Below, piece after piece: positions 11,381-19,176 of a stretch of 64,000 bases of DNA (its first letter is position 1; every line of letters begins with the position of its first letter). Origin of the DNA: Pseudanabaena biceps (lineage in GTDB: Bacteria > Cyanobacteriota > Cyanobacteriia > Pseudanabaenales > Pseudanabaenaceae); NCBI GenBank assembly GCA_013361095.1, contig JAATWA010000001.1:2945001-3009000 (forward strand). The letters are read 5' to 3'. The notes beneath the pieces were generated by a model. That model saw nothing but the letters and a program-made list of their open reading frames with translations, was not told the origin of the DNA and ran no database searches. The position numbers and the translations under genes are program-made.

Positions 11381-12382
11381 ATGGAAAACGCTACCGCTAT
11401 TAATTTGTGTATGTCTAAAAAAATTCTTATGTTAGAAACTCAATCAAAGCCGATTCAAGATCAAAATATTCTCGTTACTGGTGGTGCGGGATTTTTGGGA
11501 AAACGAGTAATTGCCCAACTAGTCGCCTCAGGTGCTAACCCAGATCTGATTACTGTACCGCGATCGCAAAGTAATGATTTGCGATCACTTGCTGTATGCG
11601 AAAAAGTGAGCCAAGGTCAGGATTTAATTATTCATTTGGCAGCCCATGTCGGCGGAATTGGTCTAAATCGCGAAAAACCTGCGGAGCTGTTTTATGACAA
11701 TTTGATGATGGGTGTGCAGCTAATCCATGCCGCTTATCAAGCAGGTGTACAGAAGTTTGTTTGTGTCGGAACGATTTGTGCATATCCTAACTTTACGCCT
11801 GTACCCTTTAAGGAGTCTGATCTCTGGAATGGTTACCCTGAAGTCACCAATGCTCCCTATGGGGTTGCTAAAAAGGCTTTACTAGTGCAGCTACAGTCTT
11901 ATCGTCAGCAGTATGGATTTAATGGGATTTATCTTTTGCCTGTAAATCTCTATGGACCTGAAGATAACTTCGATCCGCGTAGTTCTCATGTGATTCCTGC
12001 CTTGATTCGTAAGGTGTATGAGGCTCAGCAAAATGGCGATCGCGCTATTTCTGTGTGGGGCGATGGATCTCCTACTAGAGAGTTTGTCTATTCTGATGAT
12101 GCCGCGAGAGGAATTGTGATGGCAGCGTTGAAATATGACGAGTCAGAACCCGTAAATATTGGTACTGGCTTGGAAATTGCCATTAAGGATCTAATCGTCT
12201 TAATTTGTGAATTAATGGAATATCAAGGCGACATCATTTGGGAAGCTGATAAGCCAAATGGACAACCTCGCCGTTGTCTTGACGTGGAACGCGCTAAGCA
12301 AGCGTTTGGCTTCACGGCTAATGTAGATTTTAGGGAAGGTCTAAAAAATACGATCGCTTGGTATCGTCAACACGCTAGTTAA
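11381..12382 (+). CDS. fcl: GDP-L-fucose synthase
   Basis: An epimerase/reductase of the SDR superfamily that turns GDP-4-keto-6-deoxymannose into GDP-L-fucose. It shows the NADP motif [12 protein letters not shown], the catalytic Tyr-Lys in [10 protein letters not shown], and the family stretches [11 protein letters not shown] and [11 protein letters not shown]. The frame opens with ATG at 11381; ATG codons at 11411 and 11429 would shorten the N-terminus to the family's usual length, and no strong ribosome-binding site separates them. It works directly after Gmd, encoded upstream. Confidence 0.92.
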   Translation: MENATAINLCMSKKILMLETQSKPIQDQNILVTGGAGFLGKRVIAQLVASGANPDLITVPRSQSNDLRSLAVCEKVSQGQDLIIHLAAHVGGIGLNREKPAELFYDNLMMGVQLIHAAYQAGVQKFVCVGTICAYPNFTPVPFKESDLWNGYPEVTNAPYGVAKKALLVQLQSYRQQYGFNGIYLLPVNLYGPEDNFDPRSSHVIPALIRKVYEAQQNGDRAISVWGDGSPTREFVYSDDAARGIVMAALKYDESEPVNIGTGLEIAIKDLIVLICELMEYQGDIIWEADKPNGQPRRCLDVERAKQAFGFTANVDFREGLKNTIAWYRQHAS

Positions 12383-12395
12383 TTTGTCGAAAAAG

Positions 12396-12430
12396 CTTCT
12401 AATACGGTCGCTCTGCGACTGTATTAAAAG
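12396..12430 (+). terminator. Imperfect hairpin after fcl
   Basis: Arms CTTcTAATACgGTCGC and GCGACtGTATTAaAAG around a 3-nt loop, beginning 13 bp after the fcl stop. There is no long T-run, so it may serve as a structured 3-prime end rather than a strict intrinsic terminator. Confidence 0.45.
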
Positions 12431-12553
12431 CATAAAAAACTGTCGATAATTTCTGTATGCAAATGCGCCATGCTTTGTTATGATTGTTATCCGCGCAGTA
12501 AAGCAAGCAACTCAAGTAAGTTATTTACGATGATGCAAGCAAAAGCTAAGCGA

Positions 12554-12640
12554 GGAGAGATGGCCGAGTGGTTGAAGGCGCAGCACTGGAAATGCTGTTT
12601 AGGGGAAACTTTAACGAGGGTTCGAATCCCTCTCTCTCCG
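12554..12640 (+). tRNA. tRNA-Ser (anticodon GGA)
   Basis: An 87-nt class II tRNA. Acceptor GGAGAGA pairs with TCTCTCC, the discriminator is G, the D-arm begins TGGCCGAGTGG, the anticodon stem-loop reads CACTGGAAATG with anticodon GGA, a long variable arm follows, and the T-arm contains GGTTCGAATCC. CCA is not encoded. A strong hairpin terminator follows within 10 bp. Confidence 0.97.
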
Positions 12641-12648
12641 TCAAAGTA

Positions 12649-12683
12649 AATAAAAAAGCGGCGCAATGCGCCGCTTTTTTATT
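12649..12683 (+). terminator. tRNA-Ser terminator with GC-rich core
   Basis: A stem of 16 bp with arms AATAAAAAAGCGGCGC and its complement around AAT, ending in a T6 run. It carries the GCGGCGC/GCGCCGC core shared by the palindromes of this window and is placed as the tRNA terminator. Confidence 0.85.
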
Positions 12684-12717
12684 GGGATTGTAAAATTGTA
12701 AAGCTAGATAAACAAAT

Positions 12718-12768
12718 CCCAAGAATTTTTAAAAGTGTTGCGCTGCAACACTTTTAAAAATTCTTGGG
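12718..12768. repeat. Intergenic palindrome, 24-bp arms
   Basis: Perfect 24-bp arms around GCT. The arm runs CCCAAGAATTTTTAAAAGTG then TTGC. The same arm, with small changes, recurs at 36778-36844, so this pair looks like dispersed copies of one palindromic element. Confidence 0.9.
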
Positions 12769-12771
12769 GCG

Positions 12772-12832
12772 GCTCGGTATAGACAGGAAAGAATTGGCAC
12801 ATAGTGCCAATTCTTTCCTGTCTATACCGAGC
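12772..12832. repeat. Palindrome overlapping the end of the S4-domain gene
   Basis: Perfect 29-bp arms around ATA. The right arm contains the stop codon and last two sense codons of the minus-strand S4-domain gene (12822-12832); the left arm is their exact mirror. It starts 3 bp after the preceding palindrome. It probably acts as the 3-prime structure of that mRNA. Confidence 0.9.
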
Positions 12833-13598
12833 GCGTCATTTGCACTCGATAGCGCTCTTTCTTGGTGATCATGATTTCACCAACCGTAACTCGCCCCTTG
12901 CCGCGAATGGCAATCAAATCGCCAGACTTCACTTGATAACTAGGCTGGGAGATGGTTTTCCAATTAACCCGCACATCATCGCCATTAATCAAATCCACCA
13001 TCTTGCCACGAGACATTCCAAATCCTGCGGATGCGATCGCATCTAGTCTTAGTGATGCCTCTGTGGAGACTAGTTCTTTGGTAACAGGAACGCGGATTTT
13101 TAGTTCTTCCAAGGCGATCGCATTCACCTTAACGGGAACGGTACGAACTTGATTGAAATGGATTTGCAAATATTCCAATAGTTCGGGAACGACAATCGCC
13201 TGTGCGCCTTTTTCTCCTAAGACATTAACATCGCCAACCTTTTGGCGCTCGATACCTGTACCAAGAATTGCACCCAAAAAGTCACGATGGGTGGCGGTAT
13301 CAAACAAAAAGTTGCCAGAAATAGAGATCGGTGTGAGGCTCACCATAGAATTGTCTAGGGGTAGCTCGCCACGAGCGATCGCGAGTCTTTGGCGCTCGGC
13401 TTGATCATAGCCGCCCCAAGCCAAGCAATGAATTTCTGTCATTTTGCTAAATACTTGCAAGGCTTCGGTAATTTCGGGCGGTGATAAAAAGTCACTGCAC
13501 ACTACATCCCAAGTCTGGATAGCGCGATCGCCTAAATCCAGCAAGCGGCTGATGGTTTCTCTATTTTCAGTGCGATCGAGGAGGTCACGGGGTAGCAT
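12822..13598 (-). CDS. Photosystem II S4 domain protein
   Basis: A 258-residue RNA-binding protein of the cyanobacterial/plastid photosystem II S4 family (related to YlmH). The N-terminal half carries GYDQAERQRLAIA and a domain like that of YlmH. The S4 RNA-binding fold is at about residues 181-245, with RLDAIASAGFGMSRGKMVDLINGDDVRVN and a GDLIAIRGKGR strand. Its role in photosystem II assembly or translation is not settled. The start ATG shares one base with the stop of the upstream PRC-barrel gene (TAATG), so the two are probably translationally coupled. Confidence 0.88.
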   Translation of the reverse strand: MLPRDLLDRTENRETISRLLDLGDRAIQTWDVVCSDFLSPPEITEALQVFSKMTEIHCLAWGGYDQAERQRLAIARGELPLDNSMVSLTPISISGNFLFDTATHRDFLGAILGTGIERQKVGDVNVLGEKGAQAIVVPELLEYLQIHFNQVRTVPVKVNAIALEELKIRVPVTKELVSTEASLRLDAIASAGFGMSRGKMVDLINGDDVRVNWKTISQPSYQVKSGDLIAIRGKGRVTVGEIMITKKERYRVQMTRSV

Positions 13599-14590
13599 TA
13601 GATTTCGTCAAAATCCTCTTCAGGGAGGCGTTGCTTGGACTTTTCAGGAATTTTAGTTTCACCCCAAGCATCAAGGATTTGCTTTTGAGTTTCGTTGCGG
13701 AAATCTGACTTTGCAGGCGGATAATCTTCTTCAAAGTCATCGTAATCGTCATAATCATCAATCGGCGCGGGTGGTTGCACGACAGGACGCGATGGCTCAG
13801 GACGGATTTCGGCTCTGGCTTGGCGGCGCTGCTGCTGCGGTGGATTTACAGGAACTCGCTCTTCCGCCCAATTATCACCATCATCCCATGCTTGCTCTTG
13901 ACGATAGACTGGGCGCTGTTGCTGCGGTGGTGGGGAGTAGGAGTTACGAGTGCCAGAGGACAAGGCATTGTCGCGAATCGATGTAGAGGGGGGCATGTAT
14001 TCATCGTCAAAATCATCTTCCCAAGGGGCTTTGCCTAGTCCCAAGCGCTCTAAGAGTCCTTTGCTAAGCTGAGTCATGCGATCTTCCATGCCTTCAGTCA
14101 CGATGATGCGATCGCGACCAACGGCAATAATTTCATTCACATCTAGCTCATAGGTACTGATCAAGCTAGCAGGAATAATCGGATTGCCTATGGAGGCAAC
14201 AATCAAAAACAGCAAATCACCCGTCTCAGGATCAAATTTAAAATCGCGGACTTTACCTAATGGTTCGCCAGACTCAGTGACCACTTCATTGTTAATTAGG
14301 TTGGTATAGCGCTCGGTGATCAAAATATCTTCGAGTACCGACTCGTCATCTACCAAGATGGCATCTGGCCCAAGCAAAGCAATATTGGTAAGGGACATAT
14401 AAAAGGTGTCACCAATGCCAATCGGAGTACCAGGCACAAAACGCTCTGCAACAGTCACGCCGACAACTTGCCTCTGATCGACATCCAGCCATATTTGCGT
14501 GACGATGCCAAGCCGAACAGCCGAGCGTTTGCTAAAGACTTGCAGACCTAAAACGGCGGCACGTTGACGAAGATTTTCCGATTGCATCAT
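13598..14590 (-). CDS. PRC-barrel domain protein with acidic disordered tail
   Basis: A 330-residue protein with two tandem PRC-barrel-like beta domains: residues about 12-75 (LGLQVFSKRSAVRLGIVTQI) and 88-165 (NNEVVTESGEPLGKVRDFKF). A low-complexity tail rich in Pro, Gln, Asp and Tyr follows (200-330, with DDYDDYDDFEEDY). PRC-barrel proteins often act in RNA maturation or photosynthetic complex assembly; the function here is unknown. It lies directly upstream of, and overlaps by one base, the S4 protein gene. A second ATG immediately follows the first. Confidence 0.8.
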   Translation of the reverse strand: MMQSENLRQRAAVLGLQVFSKRSAVRLGIVTQIWLDVDQRQVVGVTVAERFVPGTPIGIGDTFYMSLTNIALLGPDAILVDDESVLEDILITERYTNLINNEVVTESGEPLGKVRDFKFDPETGDLLFLIVASIGNPIIPASLISTYELDVNEIIAVGRDRIIVTEGMEDRMTQLSKGLLERLGLGKAPWEDDFDDEYMPPSTSIRDNALSSGTRNSYSPPPQQQRPVYRQEQAWDDGDNWAEERVPVNPPQQQRRQARAEIRPEPSRPVVQPPAPIDDYDDYDDFEEDYPPAKSDFRNETQKQILDAWGETKIPEKSKQRLPEEDFDEI

Positions 14591-14762
14591 GGCGGTGACG
14601 TGACTCTAAAAGATTCCCAAATAGTCCCCAGTTTGGTGGGGCATGAACTAAGTGGCGTGGTAATTGCCTAGCCCTGATCTTAGCAGACTAGATCCCTGTC
14701 GGTATTCTAAAACCAATTATCCCTCCCAATGTAGAGAGACATACAGACATACCGAGTCTTTT

Positions 14763-14827
14763 ACTCTCTTTCGAGAATTAGACGTTGCGGCGCGAAGCGC
14801 CGCAACGTCTAATTCTTGAAAGAGAGT
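14763..14827. repeat. Intergenic palindrome, 31-bp arms, GC core
   Basis: Arms of 31 bp with one mismatch, centred on GCGGCGC GAA GCGCCGC. It lies 11 bp from the end of the DUF721 gene and upstream of the PRC-barrel gene. Confidence 0.9.
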
Positions 14828-14838
14828 GACATCGGGGT

Positions 14839-15447
14839 TTACTTAAATAAATTTTCGATCGCACAGACTCGGCACATTTGCCAACGGGAGATCTCGCCAG
14901 TTAAGGCAGGGCGATCGCACTTCGGGCATTGGGGCATTTGATGGGTGCGTTGTTTCATCACTTCTTGCCAACGCTGAAAGGCATCGCTGGGGCTTTCAGG
15001 GGCTTTGATGACTTCTACTTGCTTGATTTCTAGTTTGCTATTTTTAGGATTTAACTTAATTTTGCTGGGATTCGCGATCGCGGGTAAATAGCTGGGATGA
15101 TCTTCGGGGACTACTTTACTCTCTGCGATCACTTTTTGTTGCGTCGCCCATTTTGCTGTGGAGAAATGGATGTCAGCAATTTCGAGGGATTTTGATGTAC
15201 CTAATAAAGCATTGATTTTTGCTAAAATCCTGACGCGCTCAAAGGTGAGTGCTTGTGACCACACAGCGTTAGATACGGCTACTTGCAAGGATTTTTGATA
15301 AACACCGATCGGACAAGTTTGCTTTGCCACTGATTCCCCCACAATGTCTGACCATTTTTCGACAATCAGCAAATATTGACAGCGCTGCTGCCAACTGGTG
15401 CGCGATTGAATTTTATTAAGGATATTTGGCAAGCCTGTGAGGGACAT
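14839..15447 (-). CDS. DUF721 / DciA-like protein with zinc ribbon
   Basis: A 202-residue protein. The N-terminal DUF721 domain (residues 1-95, with WQQRCQYLLIVEKWSDIVGE and LQVAVSNAVWSQAL) is that of DciA, the ancestral loader or operator of the replicative helicase DnaB in most bacteria. The C-terminus carries a CxxC-x(15)-CxxC zinc ribbon (CPKCDRP and CRVC), a cyanobacterial-style extension. A linker of about 60 residues rich in Lys and Pro joins them. A role in helicase recruitment is inferred from the family. Confidence 0.78.
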   Translation of the reverse strand: MSLTGLPNILNKIQSRTSWQQRCQYLLIVEKWSDIVGESVAKQTCPIGVYQKSLQVAVSNAVWSQALTFERVRILAKINALLGTSKSLEIADIHFSTAKWATQQKVIAESKVVPEDHPSYLPAIANPSKIKLNPKNSKLEIKQVEVIKAPESPSDAFQRWQEVMKQRTHQMPQCPKCDRPALTGEISRWQMCRVCAIENLFK

Positions 15448-15551
15448 TTCTTAGCAGCTATATACGGTTTTTTGGGTTTTATGTTTAGTTGCGTCTAGTC
15501 ACTTAACTATAGCGTTTTTGCATAGGGCTATCCTGTGCTGATACTCAGTAG

Positions 15552-15596
15552 CCCAAGAGAGGGTGGCGGCGCGAAGCGCCGCCACCCTCTCTTGGG
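15552..15596. repeat. Intergenic palindrome, 21-bp arms, GC core
   Basis: Perfect 21-bp arms beginning CCCAAGAGAGGGTGG and ending in the GCGGCGC core, with loop GAA. This is the first of three palindromes that fill the 442-bp gap between the DUF721 gene and cysH. The 28-bp conserved flank follows it at 15607-15634. Confidence 0.92.
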
Positions 15597-15606
15597 TTTT
15601 GGCTTT

Positions 15607-15634
15607 GTCCTAACATTAATGACTATGGCTATAT
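15607..15634. repeat. Conserved 28-bp palindrome flank
   Basis: GTCCTAACATTAATGACT followed by ATGGCTATAT. The same block with few changes follows palindromes at 25147-25174 and (split by IS1) at 60311, and stands alone at 31087-31114. All copies are preceded by a T-rich stretch ending in TTT or TTTTAC. Confidence 0.7.
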
Positions 15635-15646
15635 GTGGAAATAAAT

Positions 15647-15703
15647 CAAAGCCCAAAAGATGAGAGGCGGCGCGAAGCGCCGTCTCTCATCTTTTGGGCT
15701 TTG
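15647..15703. repeat. Intergenic palindrome, 27-bp arms, GC core
   Basis: Arms of 27 bp with a single mismatch in the core. The outer part is CAAAGCCCAAAAGATGAGAG, followed by the GC core with loop GAA. Confidence 0.92.
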
Positions 15704-15764
15704 TCTATTGCTTGCCATTCCAAACTCAGTTACGATCATATCGATTGCCATCGTTAAGTACTTT

Positions 15765-15825
15765 CTAAAACCCAAAGAAGCTGATTTGCCTGCTTTGTGG
15801 GCAAATCAGCTTCTTTGGGTTTTAG
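15765..15825. repeat. Intergenic palindrome, 26-bp arms
   Basis: Perfect 26-bp arms starting CTAAAACCCAAAGAAGCTG, around a 9-nt loop. It lacks the GC core but keeps the outer AAAACCCAA end. It lies 64 bp upstream of cysH. Confidence 0.92.
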
Positions 15826-15889
15826 ATTAATTACGCCTAACCTCTGGCGATCGCATTAAAAAATATTCTTAAAACTTCGTAAGTAGCTG

Positions 15890-16624
15890 ATGACTCTGCA
15901 AACTGATATTGACAATGCCTCTGCCCAACTTAAAGGTAAAACGCCCCAAGAAGTCCTGACATGGGCATTAGGCAATTATTCCAAGATTTCGCTTGCCTCT
16001 AGTTTTGGCGCTGAAGATGTGGTGCTGATCGATATGATCGCCAAAATTAAGCCTAATGCTGATGTTTTCACCCTCGACACAGGTCGCCTAAATAGTGAAA
16101 CCTATGATGTGATTGCTAAGGTGCAACAAAAATATCCGCAACTCCAGTTACGCATTATGTTTCCGCAAGCGGAAGCGGTGGAGCAGATGGTCAGCGCCAA
16201 GGGCATCAACTTGTTTTATGACAGTGTGGAAAATCGTAAGCAATGCTGTTATGTTCGTAAAGTTGAGCCTTTAGGTCGTGCTACTCAAGGTTTAGATGCA
16301 TGGATTACAGGATTGCGACGTGATCAAACTGCCAATCGCTCTAGCATGGAGACGGTCGAGCTAGATGGCGATCGCAATATTGCTAAGATCAATCCTCTGA
16401 TCGATTGGAGCTTTGATCAGGTTTGGGAATATATTCGTGCTAATCAAGTTCCTTATAATGATTTGCATGATCAGAAATTTCCTAGTATTGGCTGTGCGCC
16501 TTGTACTAGAGCCATTGAAGCGGGTGAAGATCTACGGGCTGGTCGTTGGTGGTGGGAGATGAGTAATCAGGAATGTGGTTTGCACGTTAGTAGTGATGGC
16601 AAGTTAGTTCGTGCTAAGGGCTAA
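15890..16624 (+). CDS. cysH: Adenylyl- or phosphoadenylyl-sulfate reductase
   Basis: A 244-residue sulfonucleotide reductase that reduces APS or PAPS to sulfite in sulfate assimilation. It has the PP-loop-like start SLASSFGAEDVVLIDM, the cysteine pair KQCCYVRK, the later IGCAPCTRA pair and the catalytic C-terminal ECGLH. The CC plus CxxC set binds a 4Fe-4S cluster in the APS-reductase type, so APS is the likelier substrate. A hairpin starts at its stop codon. Confidence 0.92.
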   Translation: MTLQTDIDNASAQLKGKTPQEVLTWALGNYSKISLASSFGAEDVVLIDMIAKIKPNADVFTLDTGRLNSETYDVIAKVQQKYPQLQLRIMFPQAEAVEQMVSAKGINLFYDSVENRKQCCYVRKVEPLGRATQGLDAWITGLRRDQTANRSSMETVELDGDRNIAKINPLIDWSFDQVWEYIRANQVPYNDLHDQKFPSIGCAPCTRAIEAGEDLRAGRWWWEMSNQECGLHVSSDGKLVRAKG

Positions 16625-16657
16625 ATCAAAAGCTTCGCATGGGCGAAGCTTTTGATT
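16624..16657 (+). terminator. cysH terminator
   Basis: Perfect 15-bp arms (AATCAAAAGCTTCGC) around ATGG. The stem starts on the last base of the cysH stop codon. Confidence 0.8.
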
Positions 16658-16679
16658 GTTATGGTAAAACCCAAGAATT

Positions 16680-16706
16680 GAGTGGCGGCGCGATGCGCCG
16701 CCACTC
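16680..16706. repeat. Palindrome 1 of a chained pair
   Basis: Perfect 12-bp arms (GAGTGGCGGCGC) around GAT, preceded by AAAACCCAAGAATT, the outer end of other family members. The expected mirrored outer end is missing on the right, where the second palindrome begins instead. Confidence 0.88.
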
Positions 16707-16757
16707 ATAAAAATAGTGGGGCGGCGCATCGCGCCGCCCCACTATTTTTATGAGTGG
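16701..16757. repeat. Palindrome 2 of a chained pair
   Basis: Perfect 27-bp arms around ATC with the GC core. Its left arm starts with CCACTC, which is also the right end of palindrome 1, and its right arm ends GAGTGG, so three copies of the same arm alternate in orientation. Confidence 0.88.
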
Positions 16758-16808
16758 CTATATAGTGGAAAAAACTATAAATTACAAATTGCCGCAATAT
16801 TGAGAGTT

Positions 16809-17705
16809 ATGTATAGATCTAGTGGTCTGCAATATCGTGATTGGTACTTTCGAGGCTGGCGATCGCGATATGGGTTTTGCCGATCGCAAAATGTTGATTG
16901 CAATAAACCACCGATTTTATTAATTCATGGCTTCGGCGCAGCCCTCGACCATTGGCGAGATAACGTGCCTGCCCTAGCGGAACACCATACTGTCTATGCT
17001 ATTGACTTGCTAGGATTTGGCGGCTCCGAGAAACCACCAACGAGATATTCAATCTACCTATGGGTGGAGCAGGTTTTAAATTTTTGGCATAAATTTGTCG
17101 GTGTGCCGATGATTATGATTGGGAATTCGATCGGGGCGCTTGTGGTAGCGATCGCCGCAAGTCATCATCCAGAAATGGCGGCGGGATTGATCACCATCAG
17201 TCTGCCAGATATTGATGCTTTTAATGATATGGTTCCCAAGGCTTTACGACCAATTGAACGCACAGCAAAGGCGATCGTGTCTGCCGTCTTGGTAAAACCT
17301 CTATTTCATTTAATCCGTCAGCCTTGGATGATTCGCCTAGTTTTGAACGGGATTGTTTATAGCGATCGCAGTCGAGTTGATCAGGAGTTAGTGGAAATAA
17401 TTGCTAAACCTGCACGCGATCGCCAAGCCACCGAAGCTTTTTTGCGCCTAAATCGCAGTCTTAATCAACCCAATTATTCACCGAGCTTGACCCAAGCCCT
17501 TGAGCGTTTACAAGCGCCTTTATTAATTTTATGGGGTAGTCGCGATCGGTTGATCCCACCCTCAGAGGGCAAACGGTTAGTTCAGTATGCACCTAATGCT
17601 ACGCTCTTGTATCTAGAAAATATGGGACATTGCGCCCATGATGAAGATCCTGAGCGTGTTAATCAGGCGATTTTAAATTGGCTAACTGATGTATCCATAG
17701 CCTGA
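16809..17705 (+). CDS. Alpha/beta-fold hydrolase
   Basis: A 298-residue alpha/beta hydrolase. The oxyanion motif HGFGAALDHW, the nucleophile elbow GNSIGA (Ser), the acid GSRDRLIP and the catalytic His in MGHCAHDEDPE are all present. The substrate is unknown; cyanobacterial relatives are annotated as generic hydrolases. The open frame extends upstream to 16716, but that part lies within the chained palindrome. ATG 16809, which begins MYRSSGLQYRDWYF, is the realistic start. Confidence 0.85.
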   Translation: MYRSSGLQYRDWYFRGWRSRYGFCRSQNVDCNKPPILLIHGFGAALDHWRDNVPALAEHHTVYAIDLLGFGGSEKPPTRYSIYLWVEQVLNFWHKFVGVPMIMIGNSIGALVVAIAASHHPEMAAGLITISLPDIDAFNDMVPKALRPIERTAKAIVSAVLVKPLFHLIRQPWMIRLVLNGIVYSDRSRVDQELVEIIAKPARDRQATEAFLRLNRSLNQPNYSPSLTQALERLQAPLLILWGSRDRLIPPSEGKRLVQYAPNATLLYLENMGHCAHDEDPERVNQAILNWLTDVSIA

Positions 17706-17714
17706 ACTAACGAG

Positions 17715-17743
17715 TAAGTGTCGATGCTTTTCGCCGACACTTA
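17715..17743 (+). terminator. Hairpin after the hydrolase gene
   Basis: Perfect 9-bp arms (TAAGTGTCG / CGACACTTA) with an 11-nt loop, 9 bp after the hydrolase stop. It is the probable 3-prime structure of that transcript. Confidence 0.6.
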
Positions 17744-17749
17744 TAGCAA

Positions 17750-17832
17750 AGCAATTTATGCACAAAAAGCCAGAAGTGAGTTGCGGCGCTTCGCGCCGCA
17801 ACTCACTTCTGGCTTTTTGTGCATAAATTGCT
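17750..17832. repeat. Longest intergenic palindrome, perfect 40-bp arms
   Basis: Two perfect 40-bp arms around TTC, with the GCGGCGC/GCGCCGC core at the centre. The arm starts AGCAATTTATGCACAAAAAG. It lies in the 419-bp gap between the hydrolase and oxygenase genes. An uninterrupted inverted repeat of this size would normally be expected to be a target for SbcCD-type nucleases. Confidence 0.95.
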
Positions 17833-17860
17833 AAGGAATGAAAATTAAATAATCTGTGCA

Positions 17861-17919
17861 AATAAAACCCAAAATTGTTTCGGCTGGCAAAGCAAGCCGA
17901 AACAATTTTGGGTTTTATT
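17861..17919. repeat. Intergenic palindrome, 25-bp arms
   Basis: Perfect 25-bp arms starting AATAAAACCCAAAATTG around a 9-nt loop. The outer AAAACCCAA end is kept and the GC core is absent. It is the third inverted repeat in this gap. Confidence 0.92.
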
Positions 17920-18007
17920 AAATTGCTGATCCTAAGTAATTGTGCCGAATTAAAGCCCTTGTAAAAATTTGTGGTAAAAATACTGGGTGCGTCACAGATT
18001 TTCACTT

Positions 18008-18037
18008 TTGTAACTTAAGTGGAAATACCTATACAAT
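18008..18037 (+). promoter_or_regulatory. Candidate sigma-70 promoter for the oxygenase gene
   Basis: TTGTAA at 18008-18013 and TACAAT at 18032-18037 with 18-bp spacing, upstream of the gene at 18125. Match to consensus is moderate. Confidence 0.4.
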
Positions 18038-18124
18038 AGGAATTTCTGATGATCAATTGATTGTTCTGTGAAACCCGAGACATAACTGGCTATACCCAAT
18101 ACTTATCCAGCAGGTTTTATTTGG

Positions 18125-19138
18125 ATGCACCCAAAAATCATATTTCAAGCCTATCAAAACATTGATAAGCTTTGGCAGAGACTCGTTAGTGTGCCGTCAG
18201 ATATTGCCCTTTTTATTAGCAATCTTGATGTAGTGGAACAGGGTATTCTTTATCCGCGCTACCAAAAATTTATTCAAGATTACCAACCATTAATCAACAA
18301 ACCGACACCTGATGAACTCGAAATCGTCCAGCAACTAGAGCAGCATGGAGTTGCCATTTCTAGTTTAGACAATCTGGCAATTCCCAATAGCGATCGCTTT
18401 ATGCTCGCGGCTGAAAATGTTTCGCAGGAGCTTAAATCTAATGCTCAATTGCCTCTCTACAGGGGCAAGCATACGTTAAATATTAATGCTGAGCAGATTA
18501 TGCGCTACCCTGAACTATTTCTGTGGGGAGCCGATGCAAAGCTGTTACGAATTATTGAAAATTATCTTAAACTGCCTGTTGGCTATGATGGTCTGTCCTA
18601 TTACTACAGTATTCCTGATAGCAGAGAGGTCGGCCCGCGTAAATGGCATCGCGATAAAGAAGACTGGCAAATGATAAAAATTGGTGTGTATATCAATGAC
18701 GTTAATGAGGATGGTGGTCCTTTTGAATGTGTGACTCATGAGGCAAATGAGCTAATTAGCCAAGCGATGTGTTCTAAATCGTTTCGCCGCTATAAGACTG
18801 CTCTACATCATGAAATACAAGAAATCCTGCCTGAGCATCTCCAAGACAGTTGGTATCGTAGTTGCGTTGGCAAAAAAGGTACAGTAATTTTTGTAGATAC
18901 AGCTCGTTATTATCATCGCGGTAAGCCTCCGCATAAATTTGAACGATCAGCGATATTTTTTGGCTACTGTAGCCGCAAACCCAGACATCCATTTTTTTGT
19001 GGGCGATCGCCATTATCAACTGAGCAGTTGCAACATATGGCAAATTTACTCCCTGAAGATAGGCGTGATTGTATAACTTGGCGCGATCGCCTTAGTGGGC
19101 TAGCCAAGTGGATTCCGAAAAATCGGCTCAAGGTTTAG
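18125..19138 (+). CDS. Putative 2OG-Fe(II) (phytanoyl-CoA dioxygenase-like) oxygenase
   Basis: A 337-residue protein without a close recognised name. Residues about 165-285 look like a double-stranded beta-helix oxygenase: the HxD iron motif in KWHRDKEDW, a distal histidine in DTARYYHRGKPP, and a following FERSAIFFGY strand with the Arg expected to bind 2-oxoglutarate. This matches the phytanoyl-CoA dioxygenase superfamily; the substrate is unknown. The N-terminal 120 residues are helical and unassigned. Palindromes flank the gene on both sides. Confidence 0.65.
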   Translation: MHPKIIFQAYQNIDKLWQRLVSVPSDIALFISNLDVVEQGILYPRYQKFIQDYQPLINKPTPDELEIVQQLEQHGVAISSLDNLAIPNSDRFMLAAENVSQELKSNAQLPLYRGKHTLNINAEQIMRYPELFLWGADAKLLRIIENYLKLPVGYDGLSYYYSIPDSREVGPRKWHRDKEDWQMIKIGVYINDVNEDGGPFECVTHEANELISQAMCSKSFRRYKTALHHEIQEILPEHLQDSWYRSCVGKKGTVIFVDTARYYHRGKPPHKFERSAIFFGYCSRKPRHPFFCGRSPLSTEQLQHMANLLPEDRRDCITWRDRLSGLAKWIPKNRLKV

Positions 19139-19173
19139 ACCTAAAAAGCGGCGCAATACGCCGCTTTTTAGGT
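19139..19173. terminator. Bidirectional terminator between convergent genes
   Basis: Perfect 15-bp arms (ACCTAAAAAGCGGCG) around a 5-nt loop, with T-runs on both sides. It starts at the stop of the oxygenase gene and ends just before the fabH stop, so it can serve both. Confidence 0.85.
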
Positions 19174-19176
19174 TTG

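Noticed and set aside
13711..14038. Two overlapping plus-strand frames of about 90 codons
   Set aside because: They run antisense to the low-complexity tail of the PRC-barrel gene, have unnatural composition and are explained by its repetitive codons.
15552..15825. Three spaced repeats considered as a CRISPR array
   Set aside because: The units are different palindromes with unequal spacing and no constant direct repeat.
16716..16808. N-terminal extension of the hydrolase frame
   Set aside because: The extension is translated from the palindrome and has no hydrolase features.
17682..18005. A 107-codon minus-strand frame between the hydrolase and oxygenase genes
   Set aside because: Most of it is translated palindrome sequence, and it overlaps the hydrolase end.
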